A stretch of DNA of 64,000 bases from Candidatus Thorarchaeota archaeon (GTDB lineage: Archaea > Asgardarchaeota > Thorarchaeia > Thorarchaeales > Thorarchaeaceae). The notes below the pieces were generated by a model. It worked only from the letters and a program-made list of their open reading frames with translations, was not told where the DNA came from and made no database searches. Below are positions 38,399 to 48,293 of the stretch, piece after piece. Every line of letters begins with the position of its first letter. Position 1 is the first letter of the stretch. Position numbers and translations under genes: made by a program. The DNA is taken from assembly GCA_003345545.1 (NCBI GenBank), contig PRDH01000081.1:1-64000 (forward strand). The letters run 5' to 3'.

Positions 38399-38704
38399 GA
38401 GTGATCACATGTTTCGACAACGCTCGGCTATCGAGCGGGTTCAGTCAGAGTTTCCGAGAAGGATAATGACCATTGATATACGCATCATCTCAAAGTCCGT
38501 GTCTACTACTGTATCTGACAAGAGATAAGCTACCAGACGGTCTTGGGACGTCTCAGAACGTTTCTTCCAATGATTTCTCTTTTGAGTTCGGCAATCACGA
38601 TACTCGTTCTTGGAAGCGTAGATGTGCTGCAATACTCTGCTGGTTTGGGGAAAACCATGACACCTCTCAAGCATTGGATTGAACATGGTGTTCGATACTG
38701 ATGT

Positions 38705-40801
38705 CTACTTGCAGATTTCGCCATACTTCCTCTTGAAGTTCGCAGCCATCTCCGGAAAACCATACTTGACCCAGGCTCTGTACGCCAAATCGAATGTTTC
38801 CCTTGCCAGTTGAGGGTACTTCTTGTTGTCCAGTCGCTTGCACGCGTCCATTAGTATCCCTACATACTGGCTCGACATCATGGCTACCTCGTAGTCGTAT
38901 TTTGTTGGGTCTTGAACTGCAATTCGGTTGAGTGCAATCACCCTGTCTACGACTTCTTCCAACTCCTTCGCCTTCAAGGACCCCGTGACCAGAGAGGCAT
39001 GAAAACTAGCAGACATTATATCATCCCTGCAGATTATGCCCCTAGAAACAAACCACTCTTGGGTGTCCAATATGACCTCCACGCATCTCTTGAGAACTAC
39101 TATCCTCTCATCGCGCTTGAGCAGCCTTGCAGCAAGCGCAGTCAGTGCAGTTACTGCATTTCCGAGGCTTGTGGCATAGGCCTCTGGTTTTGTTATCTGT
39201 TCTGCGTCAATCGTATTGACGTCAAGCGATTTCATAGCGATATAGATCAGACGCGTTTCATCTTCAGATAAGATGTCTGCCCTTGTAAGAATCGGACTAA
39301 GAGAATTCGCAACTACGAATACCGAGAATTGCACCTGTGCCTTCTGCCATTCTCCGTCTATGGTACTATAGATATCCAAGAGAAACTCTAATGATTGATT
39401 CAGATGCTGTTCGCGAGCATCGCCAGTTGCCAAGAAGTAGTACTCTGCGTAAGCAACACCTAGACTCTGGAATACACTATCTAGTGTGTAGTTGAAGATG
39501 GGAATCTCAGTTGTCAGTAGGCTCCTGAAGTAGTCTCGATACAACATGAGGACTTCCTCGAGTATCTTCCTGCGTTCGTCTATTGTGAGCACAGGGGATT
39601 CAGCCAGGGCGGTAAGAATCGCGATGTAATTCTGCAGCTTCAGAGAAGCTGTGACACCAATCTCGATTCCCTTTCCCTCTTTCTTTAACTCCCATAACAG
39701 ATCCGGGTCAAGCACCCAGTTGATATTTCCAAGGATACCTGTAATCTTCGACTTATATGCTCCTAACTCGTCACGAAAACCATCATAGCTTGTGATTGAG
39801 TAGAGTTTTTTGAATAACTTGCCTCGTTCATCAATAGCCTCAATGAATGTACAATACACATCTGACTTCTCTCTATACATATCGAGTATTCTCGCGGCGA
39901 ACTCCGGGTAATCTACAACTCTCACATCAAAAAACAGAAAACCAAGTAGAAGATGCTCATCATCATTCCTGAACTCAAAATGCTTCACTGCCTCTCTGAA
40001 TGCCCGAGAGTAATCAGCAGGAATGAGGTCCCCAGCTGTAAAGCCTACGAGTGTCCGGGCAAGATCTGTGAAAGGATAGTCCTGTGGAAGAGCTGCGGCA
40101 ATTCTCTTCAGTTCTGCCATCGGAGGTGAAACCGCCTTAGTCATGGTATGCGTCAATGCACCCATCTTGAGACAGAAGACGCTGGCCAGTGCCCCCTCTT
40201 GACTCATCGCCACAGCACATGCTCTATCGAACTCTCCCTGAAGGGCCAATTCAAGTGCATCATCGAGAGTTCCCTTCGCTTTTGTCTTGAGATTATTCCA
40301 CTTCTCAATGGATTCTGCCCTACTGAAAAGTGACTCCACGTCCTGAAGAGCCTTGGAGAGTTTCTTATCTTGCATCAAGACCTTCAGTGTGGGATTCCAG
40401 ATGCCGTATATTGTTTCCGCGAATCCTGTTTCAATGTGATCTCGTGTATAGGTATGAAGAATCTGATCAATTGTCCTTGTGTGAGTGTCACCCACTAATC
40501 CATCTGCTGCCACTAAGTCCGAGTCATCAATTGCATCTGCTATCACTCGGAGGAGGCTATCCATGTAGTCTTCTGCCCTGTCTACAAGTGCGACAACTGT
40601 GTAGCCCTTCTTGCACTCCGTCACAATCAGAGTGTTCTCCCTAAAACCCAGCTTTCTGACCTCTCCGCTCCCTATGACATTACTCAGTGCCTTTGCAGCC
40701 TCTATCAGGGGGCCAAGGATCATCTCACCATCTGCATCCATTGAGCTCTTGATCTTGATAGGGACGCCGCCTGTGGTCAGGACACCGATGAGCCGAATCA
40801 T
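38705..40801 (-). CDS. Protein with N-terminal longin/roadblock-like domain and long helical C-terminal region, unknown function
   Basis: N-term 'MIRLIGVLTTGGVPIKIKSS..ILGPLIEAAKALSNVIG..VRKLGFRENTLIVTECKKGYTVVALVDRAEDYMDSLLRVIADAI' shows beta-beta-alpha-beta-beta-beta-alpha pattern. Confidence 0.5.
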   Translation of the reverse strand: MIRLIGVLTTGGVPIKIKSSMDADGEMILGPLIEAAKALSNVIGSGEVRKLGFRENTLIVTECKKGYTVVALVDRAEDYMDSLLRVIADAIDDSDLVAADGLVGDTHTRTIDQILHTYTRDHIETGFAETIYGIWNPTLKVLMQDKKLSKALQDVESLFSRAESIEKWNNLKTKAKGTLDDALELALQGEFDRACAVAMSQEGALASVFCLKMGALTHTMTKAVSPPMAELKRIAAALPQDYPFTDLARTLVGFTAGDLIPADYSRAFREAVKHFEFRNDDEHLLLGFLFFDVRVVDYPEFAARILDMYREKSDVYCTFIEAIDERGKLFKKLYSITSYDGFRDELGAYKSKITGILGNINWVLDPDLLWELKKEGKGIEIGVTASLKLQNYIAILTALAESPVLTIDERRKILEEVLMLYRDYFRSLLTTEIPIFNYTLDSVFQSLGVAYAEYYFLATGDAREQHLNQSLEFLLDIYSTIDGEWQKAQVQFSVFVVANSLSPILTRADILSEDETRLIYIAMKSLDVNTIDAEQITKPEAYATSLGNAVTALTALAARLLKRDERIVVLKRCVEVILDTQEWFVSRGIICRDDIMSASFHASLVTGSLKAKELEEVVDRVIALNRIAVQDPTKYDYEVAMMSSQYVGILMDACKRLDNKKYPQLARETFDLAYRAWVKYGFPEMAANFKRKYGEICK

Positions 40802-40997
40802 ATGGGCACTCCTCTATAGACCTCTCTACATACTATAGCATGTGAAAAGGGTTCTTACGACTTAGTGCTGTGACTCAGTCTACTGATGCTAATACTCCTT
40901 CAGAATCCGGAGAAAAACAGGCATAGCTCTTGAAGCAAGCCTGATCATGCAATGATTCGGCATCATTTCCCTCTGGCGGGAGTCTTAAATATCGCAA

Positions 40998-41921
40998 TTG
41001 AATTCAGAAGGTATTACTCTCCCGAAGACTGAATTGAATACGGCGATGAAAATGTGTCAATGGTGTTTCAAACACGGCGATGGCGGCAAGTGGTACAACA
41101 ATGCCCGGCTCTACCGGAACGAACTGGCTGATGAGTATAATGCGAGTGAGTACCTGCAGGAACAGTGGAAGAACATGGAAACCCTCTTTATTCGTAAGAT
41201 TATGGGATTCAACTCCATTGGCCTAGGTTACAAGATGCAGATGCCAATCATAGGGCGAGTCATTCGCAAGGTCGTTGAGGCTCAGATACATAGTGAGAAG
41301 AAGAACAGAAATCCAGTACGTGCCGACGGCCACTTCGGACAGGTTGTCCCCCTCGAAGATGCTCAGCACATCCTTGGGAATCTTGCGGCTGAACCTATCA
41401 TCAAGAACTACTGTGTCTGCAGATGGATGCAGAGAGGAGTAAAGGATGCAGTCTGCATCAACTTCGGTCAGTTGTCAGGGATAATTGAGAAATGCACGCG
41501 ATATATCCCTGAGGGCGTGAAGTATAAACTCGACCGTGAAGAAGCAATCCAAGCGCTTCAAGAGCAGAACCAAAAAGGCTACGTTGCGACGGTCTGGTTC
41601 CAACCAATACCCTACATCAATGCGGTCTGTTCCTGTGAGAGTCCCGAGTGCGGAGGTCTCAGACTGAGAAACGACTTCAATCTGAGGACCGTGTACAAGG
41701 GTGAGTACGTCATCAACATTGATATTGACAAATGCCAAGGCTGCCAGTCGTGCGTCAAGATGTGTCAGTTCAGCGCGCTCAGATATCTTCCATCTGTGAA
41801 GCGGACCATTGTAGACCTAGACAAGTGTTTTGGGTGTGGTGTCTGTCGGCATGCATGTAAGCATGATGCGCTCAGCTTAGTCCCGAGAGAGTCTGTCCCC
41901 GGGCAAGCCGGGAGGTACTGA
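40998..41921 (+). CDS. Cys-rich iron-sulfur protein with C-terminal 2x[4Fe-4S] ferredoxin domain
   Basis: 'CQGCQSCVKMCQFSA', 'CFGCGVCRHACKHDA' plus additional Cys clusters upstream. Confidence 0.75.
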   Translation: MNSEGITLPKTELNTAMKMCQWCFKHGDGGKWYNNARLYRNELADEYNASEYLQEQWKNMETLFIRKIMGFNSIGLGYKMQMPIIGRVIRKVVEAQIHSEKKNRNPVRADGHFGQVVPLEDAQHILGNLAAEPIIKNYCVCRWMQRGVKDAVCINFGQLSGIIEKCTRYIPEGVKYKLDREEAIQALQEQNQKGYVATVWFQPIPYINAVCSCESPECGGLRLRNDFNLRTVYKGEYVINIDIDKCQGCQSCVKMCQFSALRYLPSVKRTIVDLDKCFGCGVCRHACKHDALSLVPRESVPGQAGRY

Positions 41922-41922
41922 G

Positions 41923-42216
41923 GTGTGTGAAATGGTCAAGAGAACGAGCATCAAGATTGACTATTCCAAATGTCATAGTGGAGCTAGCACAGACCCGCGC
42001 GAGTGCAGAAAATGTCTCTTTGTCTGTGACCCCGCAGTATATCTGATGCATCCGACGTTGGAGAACCACCCAGACCCCTATAATCCTGAGATCTGGCGCA
42101 TTGACGCGATTTGGCTCTCAAAATGCACTGGATGCATGAAATGTGTCGAAGTCTGCCCGGAGAAAGCAATCACAGTGAAACCTGGAGACTCGCTCATGAC
42201 GATCAGGGGATACTGA
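41923..42216 (+). CDS. Ferredoxin-like 4Fe-4S protein
   Basis: 'CTGCMKCVEVCPEKAI' and 'CRKCLFVCDP'; directly follows preceding FeS gene. Confidence 0.8.
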   Translation: MCEMVKRTSIKIDYSKCHSGASTDPRECRKCLFVCDPAVYLMHPTLENHPDPYNPEIWRIDAIWLSKCTGCMKCVEVCPEKAITVKPGDSLMTIRGY

Positions 42217-43195
42217 GAGTAGTTATCGGTCGTGATTGAAGAATCACAATCTCACCGTCTGATTTGATACACCACTCGATGTCTTGGGGTGTTCCCATCA
42301 TCTGCTCAATCTCCAGTCCTATCTGTGCCACCTTCAGCACTAATCGATTATCCAGAGTGAACTCCTCACGTTTCTCCCTGGGCGTATCGTGTGTTGTGGC
42401 CTTAGCGCTGTTCTCTGAGACTGAAGCAATACTAGTAATCATCTTCGTTCCTAGTTCTCTCTGTAGGACACGTCGCGGTTTCTTGGATAGTATGAAGGTG
42501 TCGGGAATGACTCTCCCCGATACTAGTGTTTCTCCTAGTCCCCAAGTTGCGTTGATCAACATCTCGTTCGTGTTGCTATTCACTACATTAGCTGTGAACA
42601 TTACACCTGAAACAACGGCAGGTATCATCTCCTGAACTACTACAGCCATCTTGACTTGTTTCAATGGAATTCCCTTGGACTTCAGATAGATTGCTGCGCT
42701 TGGAGAGTATGCTGATCTCCAGACCCGTTTCACAGCTTCAAATATGTCTGAAGTGTTTCTGATACAGAGAAGAGTTTCTGCTTGACCTGCAAAGGAAATA
42801 TCACTGCGGTCTTCGATTGTGGCTGACGAACGAACCGCATAACCTGCCTTAGAGCCGGTTGTTGATTCCTGCATACTCTGAAGTCCCTTCATAATCTCGG
42901 ATTTCAGATCCTCCCCCAACTGACAGAGACTCACCAGTGTCTGGATCTTTTCTGCAAGAAGAAGCATCTCTTCGAAGTCATCCACAGATTCGATTTTATC
43001 AAGCAGTCTGATCACATCTGGAATTCTATCTCTCATCCGAACGAAGTTATGACTCGAGATTGAAAACCCTCTTGGTGTACGAAACCCCTCACGGCGCAGA
43101 TGGGCAAGGCTCGTTGCCTTACCACCATGAGTTTCAATATCCTCTGGTCGAATGCTGTCCAGAGATTGAATCAGAGGAATCTTGCAGTTGTCCAA
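42203..43195 (-). CDS. PEP synthase/PPDK N-terminal (ATP-grasp, pyruvate/PEP-binding) domain protein, standalone
   Basis: 'GGKATSLAHLRREGFRTPRGFSIS', 'VRSSATIEDRSDISFAGQAETLL', 'SGVMFTANVVNSN', 'QDIEWCI'. Confidence 0.88.
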   Translation of the reverse strand: MDNCKIPLIQSLDSIRPEDIETHGGKATSLAHLRREGFRTPRGFSISSHNFVRMRDRIPDVIRLLDKIESVDDFEEMLLLAEKIQTLVSLCQLGEDLKSEIMKGLQSMQESTTGSKAGYAVRSSATIEDRSDISFAGQAETLLCIRNTSDIFEAVKRVWRSAYSPSAAIYLKSKGIPLKQVKMAVVVQEMIPAVVSGVMFTANVVNSNTNEMLINATWGLGETLVSGRVIPDTFILSKKPRRVLQRELGTKMITSIASVSENSAKATTHDTPREKREEFTLDNRLVLKVAQIGLEIEQMMGTPQDIEWCIKSDGEIVILQSRPITTLSIP

Positions 43196-43212
43196 GTGTT
43201 GATGCGCCTCAA

Positions 43213-43563
43213 CTATTCGCCTACATAGAGAACCCCTGAAGCACCCTCTTCAGGCTTGATCATGGCATGTTTTCCATTGAGCCCTTCTGGGTCCTCTATC
43301 TTCACCCCCATCAGTGCCGGTATCTCAAACTCACGAGTGACAATGGCTAGGTGTGATCCCAATGCCCCAGACCTGCACACAACGCCTGCCAATCTTGAGA
43401 GAACTGGCGCAAGGAAAGTGGTGCCTGCATCATCTACGAGTACTATCTTTCCATCGGGCCCTTCTTTCAAAAGCTTGACCACTTCCTGAACAGAGGTAAT
43501 GTACCTGAGTTCACCCTCTGCACTCAGTTTCAATGAGATAAGTCCATCTCCAACTCGTTTCAA
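43213..43563 (-). CDS. PEP-utilising enzyme mobile (phosphohistidine swivel) domain protein, standalone
   Basis: 'RLAGVVCRSGALGSHLAIVTREFEIPALMGV'. Confidence 0.85.
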   Translation of the reverse strand: MKRVGDGLISLKLSAEGELRYITSVQEVVKLLKEGPDGKIVLVDDAGTTFLAPVLSRLAGVVCRSGALGSHLAIVTREFEIPALMGVKIEDPEGLNGKHAMIKPEEGASGVLYVGE

Positions 43564-43676
43564 CAGAAATCGGCCACCCGGGGCTTTCTTTGTTTAGGAA
43601 TATCCGAATTATAAGACTGCTTATGCTTTCGAACAACTTAATACTGACAGTGACTGCGGCATCATTTCAATGAGCA

Positions 43677-44858
43677 TTGCTCTCTGTGGAGATGAATGCA
43701 TTGGAAACCAGCGAGATTAACCAACAACTAACTCACCTGTCTCAAGTCTTCTCTGATATTCTTGCGGAACGTGGTCTTCTCGAGTCAAAGCTCTTCCCTG
43801 TGAACGAGTACATCTGTGTGAGTTTCTACCAGACGTATGAACATCTCTTTGATGTGATGACTCAGGTGTGGAAGAAGATTACTCCTGAGGTGCTTGCCAA
43901 GAAGAGCAAGACGCTTCTCTCAGAGATTCAGGCACTGTCAATCACCTACCTCTGGCTTTACTATGGTCTGGCACGGATGGGTGTGATTTTCAACAAATGT
44001 AATAGTGACCCCTCAAAAGAACCCACTGAGCGTCAGGAACAGTGGAAATGGATGCTTGAGCAGTGGTACAGACTAGGCACGAACTACTTCAACACAGGCA
44101 AGCCCACGGTTGCATCATCGGGAGGGGTGAACCTTGCCCTTCGCAATGACAGTATCAGCTGGTTGAAAGACCATCTAGAACCCGTGAGTGAGGAACAAGT
44201 ACGCAAGATTCGTCGTCAGATTGGTGCGGTCGATCTCTATGCCTTCATGGATGAGTGCGAGGCTAGAGCAAAGATCATTGATCACGGTCCGTACCCCGTT
44301 GGGCACAACGAGGTCCTCATCATCTCAGAGTATACTCATCTTCATGATGGAAAAGAGGCACTATGGCTACCTTGGTCTGACACAGAATCGAAACTTCCAT
44401 CCGCATCGCTTGGCATCGCTATGACCATGCGTGACTGTACGACCTTCTTCAATGACGTCGGTACTGCGACCGTTCAGCCTGGTGACTACTCCAAGCTGGT
44501 TACTAATGCTTGTGCATACACAAAACATGGCTCCAAGATTGTGGCACTAGGCTTGGATGAGCTCTCAGCATTTGCTGAGGCAGCTGATGCTGCTCAGACA
44601 GAGCTATACCTGAAGTTTGCAGAATGGGACAAGAAGACACTCATGATTGCGGGAGCTGAAGCATACTGGAGGTGCTATGCTCGCTATACAAATCAGGTTG
44701 GAATCACTAGTAAGATAGACTGGAAGATATCTCAGGCCGTCATAGACGAACATGTGCCGTTCTTCATGGATAATGATGCGGACCCAGCTTTCATGCGATT
44801 TGGCCGATTCGATGATGAAATGGAGGCAGACCCAACTCTCTACTTGCTTCCCGAGTAG
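43677..44858 (+). CDS. Conserved-looking protein of unknown function
   Basis: 393-aa ORF, adjacent to CrtC-like gene 44871-45767; family not recognised. Confidence 0.6.
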   Translation: MLSVEMNALETSEINQQLTHLSQVFSDILAERGLLESKLFPVNEYICVSFYQTYEHLFDVMTQVWKKITPEVLAKKSKTLLSEIQALSITYLWLYYGLARMGVIFNKCNSDPSKEPTERQEQWKWMLEQWYRLGTNYFNTGKPTVASSGGVNLALRNDSISWLKDHLEPVSEEQVRKIRRQIGAVDLYAFMDECEARAKIIDHGPYPVGHNEVLIISEYTHLHDGKEALWLPWSDTESKLPSASLGIAMTMRDCTTFFNDVGTATVQPGDYSKLVTNACAYTKHGSKIVALGLDELSAFAEAADAAQTELYLKFAEWDKKTLMIAGAEAYWRCYARYTNQVGITSKIDWKISQAVIDEHVPFFMDNDADPAFMRFGRFDDEMEADPTLYLLPE

Positions 44859-44870
44859 GAGTGAACGCAG

Positions 44871-45767
44871 TTGAGAAGACACCGTTTCACACAGAGCGAC
44901 GAATATGCGCATGAGGCAGATGAGCGCCCTGATTGGCGTGAGAGCTACTACTTCAACTGGGTCGATCTTGATGCACGGATATCTGGCTTCTCTACTATCG
45001 GCCTTCTTCCGAACACCAACAAGCGTGAGTTTGTGTGTGCACTCTTCTATGATGATGAGCGTGAGGTCCATTTCAATGAGCCACTCAGCTCAATCTCTGA
45101 TGACCTATCAGAGTCGTTGACCGATGGCGTACTATCGTACAACTTGGTCAAACCGATGAAGGAGTGGAGAATCACTTACAGAGGCAAGAGTCTCAATGCA
45201 GACATCATCTGGTCTGCTCGATTCCCACCTTATGACTTTGGCAGTGGAAGTGGGACATCCTGGGCCGGCCATTTCGAGCAATCTGGTGTGCCCCATGGTA
45301 CAGTCAAGTTCTCAGATGGGACTGCTGTGACGATACAGGGGTACGGCGAGCGTGACAAGAGCTGGGGCTCTCGAGACTGGCACATTGAGAGCTGGTTTGC
45401 TCTGCATGCACAGTTTGATGATATGTCAATAGGACTTCGACGTGACGTGGTCAAGGGTGAAGAGCATCCCTCTGGCGGAATCAGCAATATCGATGGCAAC
45501 GTTCCTATCAAGAGCGTGAAACTGGTGACAGAGACACACAAGGAGTCTGGAATACCCATCGGAGCGAAGGTCCGGATCATAGGCAGGGATGATGCTGTCT
45601 ACAATCTCAAGTCCCATCTGATTAGCCCCAAGAGTTTCGCGCGATTCGCTCGAGAGTTTCCGGGTGGCACCACCGAGCTCTACGAGGGGATGGCAGTCCA
45701 TGAGTGCAAGGAACTGGGTACCACTGGCACAGGATTACTTGAGTGGTTGTTCACTCATCCCAAGTAG
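44871..45767 (+). CDS. CrtC/DUF7064-like (lipocalin-like double domain) protein
   Basis: 'HFEQSGVPHGTVKFSDGTAVTIQGYGERDKSWGSRDWHIESWFALHAQFDD'. Confidence 0.65.
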   Translation: MRRHRFTQSDEYAHEADERPDWRESYYFNWVDLDARISGFSTIGLLPNTNKREFVCALFYDDEREVHFNEPLSSISDDLSESLTDGVLSYNLVKPMKEWRITYRGKSLNADIIWSARFPPYDFGSGSGTSWAGHFEQSGVPHGTVKFSDGTAVTIQGYGERDKSWGSRDWHIESWFALHAQFDDMSIGLRRDVVKGEEHPSGGISNIDGNVPIKSVKLVTETHKESGIPIGAKVRIIGRDDAVYNLKSHLISPKSFARFAREFPGGTTELYEGMAVHECKELGTTGTGLLEWLFTHPK

Positions 45768-45829
45768 TGACCCCTGTAGGCAATCCAGCAGCGATCTCAC
45801 CCCAGTTTGTTGTGACTCATCATAGTCTA

Positions 45830-47539
45830 TCATCTGAATGACAGTATTGATGCCAGTAACCATGCACATATCATTGCGTTGACCATCGCGCCAAGCCATC
45901 TGTTTCCTGTCAGACGGTATCCAAACATAGTGATCAGGGTGCATACTGCGAACCATGGTGTAAAGGCATAGAAGAACAACCACGAGTACCCAATCATACC
46001 TGGAATGACCGGCGCACCCGCAATCAGACCACCAAGAAACTCGATAGCGATCAGAGCGAGATATGGAATGCACTTGATGAAGACTGCTGTTACAGACCAC
46101 TCGAGCTGCACTCTTGCCCAGCTCCCCGTACTCTTTGGCAACATGATACTCGTGAACCAAGTTCCTTCTACGACGGAGTACACAAGAAATACAACAAAGT
46201 ATAGGGGTACTAGAATCGCTTGCAGCAATGTGAGGTCATGAAGCCCGGGCAGGAAACATCTCAGGTCCAATACGAAACCGAGATCGACCATCAAGGTCAG
46301 GGCGTATAGCCAGACAAAGACGATAGCTGTCAAGAGGACAAGTCTGACGATATCCGGAAGGCCTCTCTCAGTCCCTACTGATACCAATTTGCGAAGGCTG
46401 AGCTGTGGATTGCCTCGGCGTCTTAGCAGCAATGTAAGTGCCCCAGCCGCAATCAGCCCGCTCCCCAACATCCATGACATCACTGGCAGTCCATTGTATT
46501 GTGGGAAGGGAATGACTAATTGCAGTACTGTTCCAAGAATCAAGAAAGGAAAGAATGTTGCAACCCCGATTGCGCCGTAAAGTGTCCCATATGCCAGAAT
46601 GGATCCTGTGCTCTGTGCTTTCTCCTGAGGTAGAGTTCTACGCAGGTCCGAGAAAAATGGCAGGCTCAGTAGTATTGCCAGCAGAGGGAAGATTGTGAGT
46701 ATGGCACCAAGCAGTCCGAATAGGCCACCGATCAACCACGCTGAAAACAGAAGAATCGAACTGTCTATCCAGTGTTCGTCTTCAACGCCTCCCTTTAGGC
46801 TCATCCTCATCCAGTCAACACTCTCGCTCACGATGGTGGGGTCTATGGTTTCAAAGAGGTGATTGGTCGGAGGGAAAACAGCTCTCCTTGCTGTATTATT
46901 TGCGAAGTCACCATATGTGATACCAGGTACAACCCCAGTCACATTGAAGTATGGGTCAAGTTTAGTATGATTGCCGGGATAGCTCGAGAGTGAGTCAAAG
47001 CTACCGACTGCTACAAGCGTATTTGGTATGTAAACTGCAGTTGGGCTGAAGCCTGATCCAACAAGAACCAATGCACGCACATACACGCTTGAGCCTGCTA
47101 TGGCAGTCCACGCGATACCGCCTCCCATGCTGTGACCAATCAATCCAATCTCTGTGTTGTCGACATAGTCCAGTGAAGCGATATAGTCAAGTGCTGCAGG
47201 TCCACTTCCTGTACCTGGGTCAGAGTTGCCATGACCGTTGGCATCAATCGTGAGCACGACAAAGCCTCGTCGTGCGAGTTCAATGCCAAACGCCATCAGC
47301 CACTCCTTGTTCTGCAATGAGCCATGAATCACGACTACGCCCGGGAGAGGATTAGCGCTGGTGCCGTATATTGGACGTTGTAGTGTACTGTGAATTGTAG
47401 AGCCGTCCGCAGCCTGAAAATCGACTTCGGTGACACTCACAGTCCCATGACCGCTCTGGGTATATGCCGCCACACTGACCCCTGCTGACAGCATTATGAG
47501 ACCAAGGATCAGTACTAGGTATCTCCTTCTGATTGCCAT
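45830..47539 (-). CDS. Alpha/beta hydrolase fused to multi-TM C-terminal region
   Basis: 'VVVIHGSLQNKEWLMAFGIELARRGFVVLTIDANGHGNSD', 'IGLIGHSMGGGIAW' then many TM segments. Confidence 0.88.
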   Translation of the reverse strand: MAIRRRYLVLILGLIMLSAGVSVAAYTQSGHGTVSVTEVDFQAADGSTIHSTLQRPIYGTSANPLPGVVVIHGSLQNKEWLMAFGIELARRGFVVLTIDANGHGNSDPGTGSGPAALDYIASLDYVDNTEIGLIGHSMGGGIAWTAIAGSSVYVRALVLVGSGFSPTAVYIPNTLVAVGSFDSLSSYPGNHTKLDPYFNVTGVVPGITYGDFANNTARRAVFPPTNHLFETIDPTIVSESVDWMRMSLKGGVEDEHWIDSSILLFSAWLIGGLFGLLGAILTIFPLLAILLSLPFFSDLRRTLPQEKAQSTGSILAYGTLYGAIGVATFFPFLILGTVLQLVIPFPQYNGLPVMSWMLGSGLIAAGALTLLLRRRGNPQLSLRKLVSVGTERGLPDIVRLVLLTAIVFVWLYALTLMVDLGFVLDLRCFLPGLHDLTLLQAILVPLYFVVFLVYSVVEGTWFTSIMLPKSTGSWARVQLEWSVTAVFIKCIPYLALIAIEFLGGLIAGAPVIPGMIGYSWLFFYAFTPWFAVCTLITMFGYRLTGNRWLGAMVNAMICAWLLASILSFR

Positions 47540-47632
47540 CGACGAGAGAACTCCTGAGATTTGTGAGTCCGATGTAACGACTCCGGTCTTTTATTTACCC
47601 CGATACTTGATAGTATTCATATAAATCACAGA

Positions 47633-48283
47633 ATGACAACTCCCAGTACCATGCCTACCTGGGATAGTATCTTCAGAGAACAAGGGTACTTGTTTGTTGA
47701 TCCTCACCCAGATATGGCAAGGATTGCTGTTCTCTTCAAGGAACATGGTGTCAAGAGAGTCCTTGACCTAGGTTGTGGCACTGGCCGACATCTTGTGTAT
47801 CTATCAAGACTGGACTTTCAGATGGATGGCCTTGATTCTTCCTCACATGCTCTTGCACTCTCCAATAGATGGTTGGATGAAGAGGGTCTTTCTGCAAGCC
47901 TGAGAGAGCATCTGATAGAACGGCCATTTCCTTACCCAGACGGAATGTTCGACGCTCTGATTTCGATACAAGTGATTCATCACAATCTGCTCAAGGACAT
48001 TGTCTTCACAGTTTCTGAGATCGAACGTGTTCTGAAACCTGGCGCTTTCGTCTTCATCACTGTTCCCACACTAGGGCTGAAGCGGGAGAATCATGAGGAG
48101 GACTGGCAGCTTCGTCAAGTCGAGGATGGAACCTACATTCCAATGGGAGGCCGTGAGAGTGGTATACCTCATCACTACTTCACCGAGAATGAACTACGTG
48201 AAGTGTTCGGCAGTTTTGAAATTCTTGAGATCTTTCTGGACAGTACTGGCCACAGGTGTCTCTTGGGTTCTAAGAGAGTGTAG
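47633..48283 (+). CDS. SAM-dependent methyltransferase
   Basis: 'VKRVLDLGCGTGRHLVYLSRLDFQMDGLDSSSHAL'. Confidence 0.88.
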   Translation: MTTPSTMPTWDSIFREQGYLFVDPHPDMARIAVLFKEHGVKRVLDLGCGTGRHLVYLSRLDFQMDGLDSSSHALALSNRWLDEEGLSASLREHLIERPFPYPDGMFDALISIQVIHHNLLKDIVFTVSEIERVLKPGAFVFITVPTLGLKRENHEEDWQLRQVEDGTYIPMGGRESGIPHHYFTENELREVFGSFEILEIFLDSTGHRCLLGSKRV

Positions 48284-48293
48284 GCGCTGATGG

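Noticed and set aside
38399-38704. Overlapping ORFs on both strands between acs and the longin-like gene, with a CGCTCG-GCTAT-CGAGCG hairpin
   Set aside because: No coherent coding frame or recognisable family; could be decayed or regulatory sequence, not supportable.
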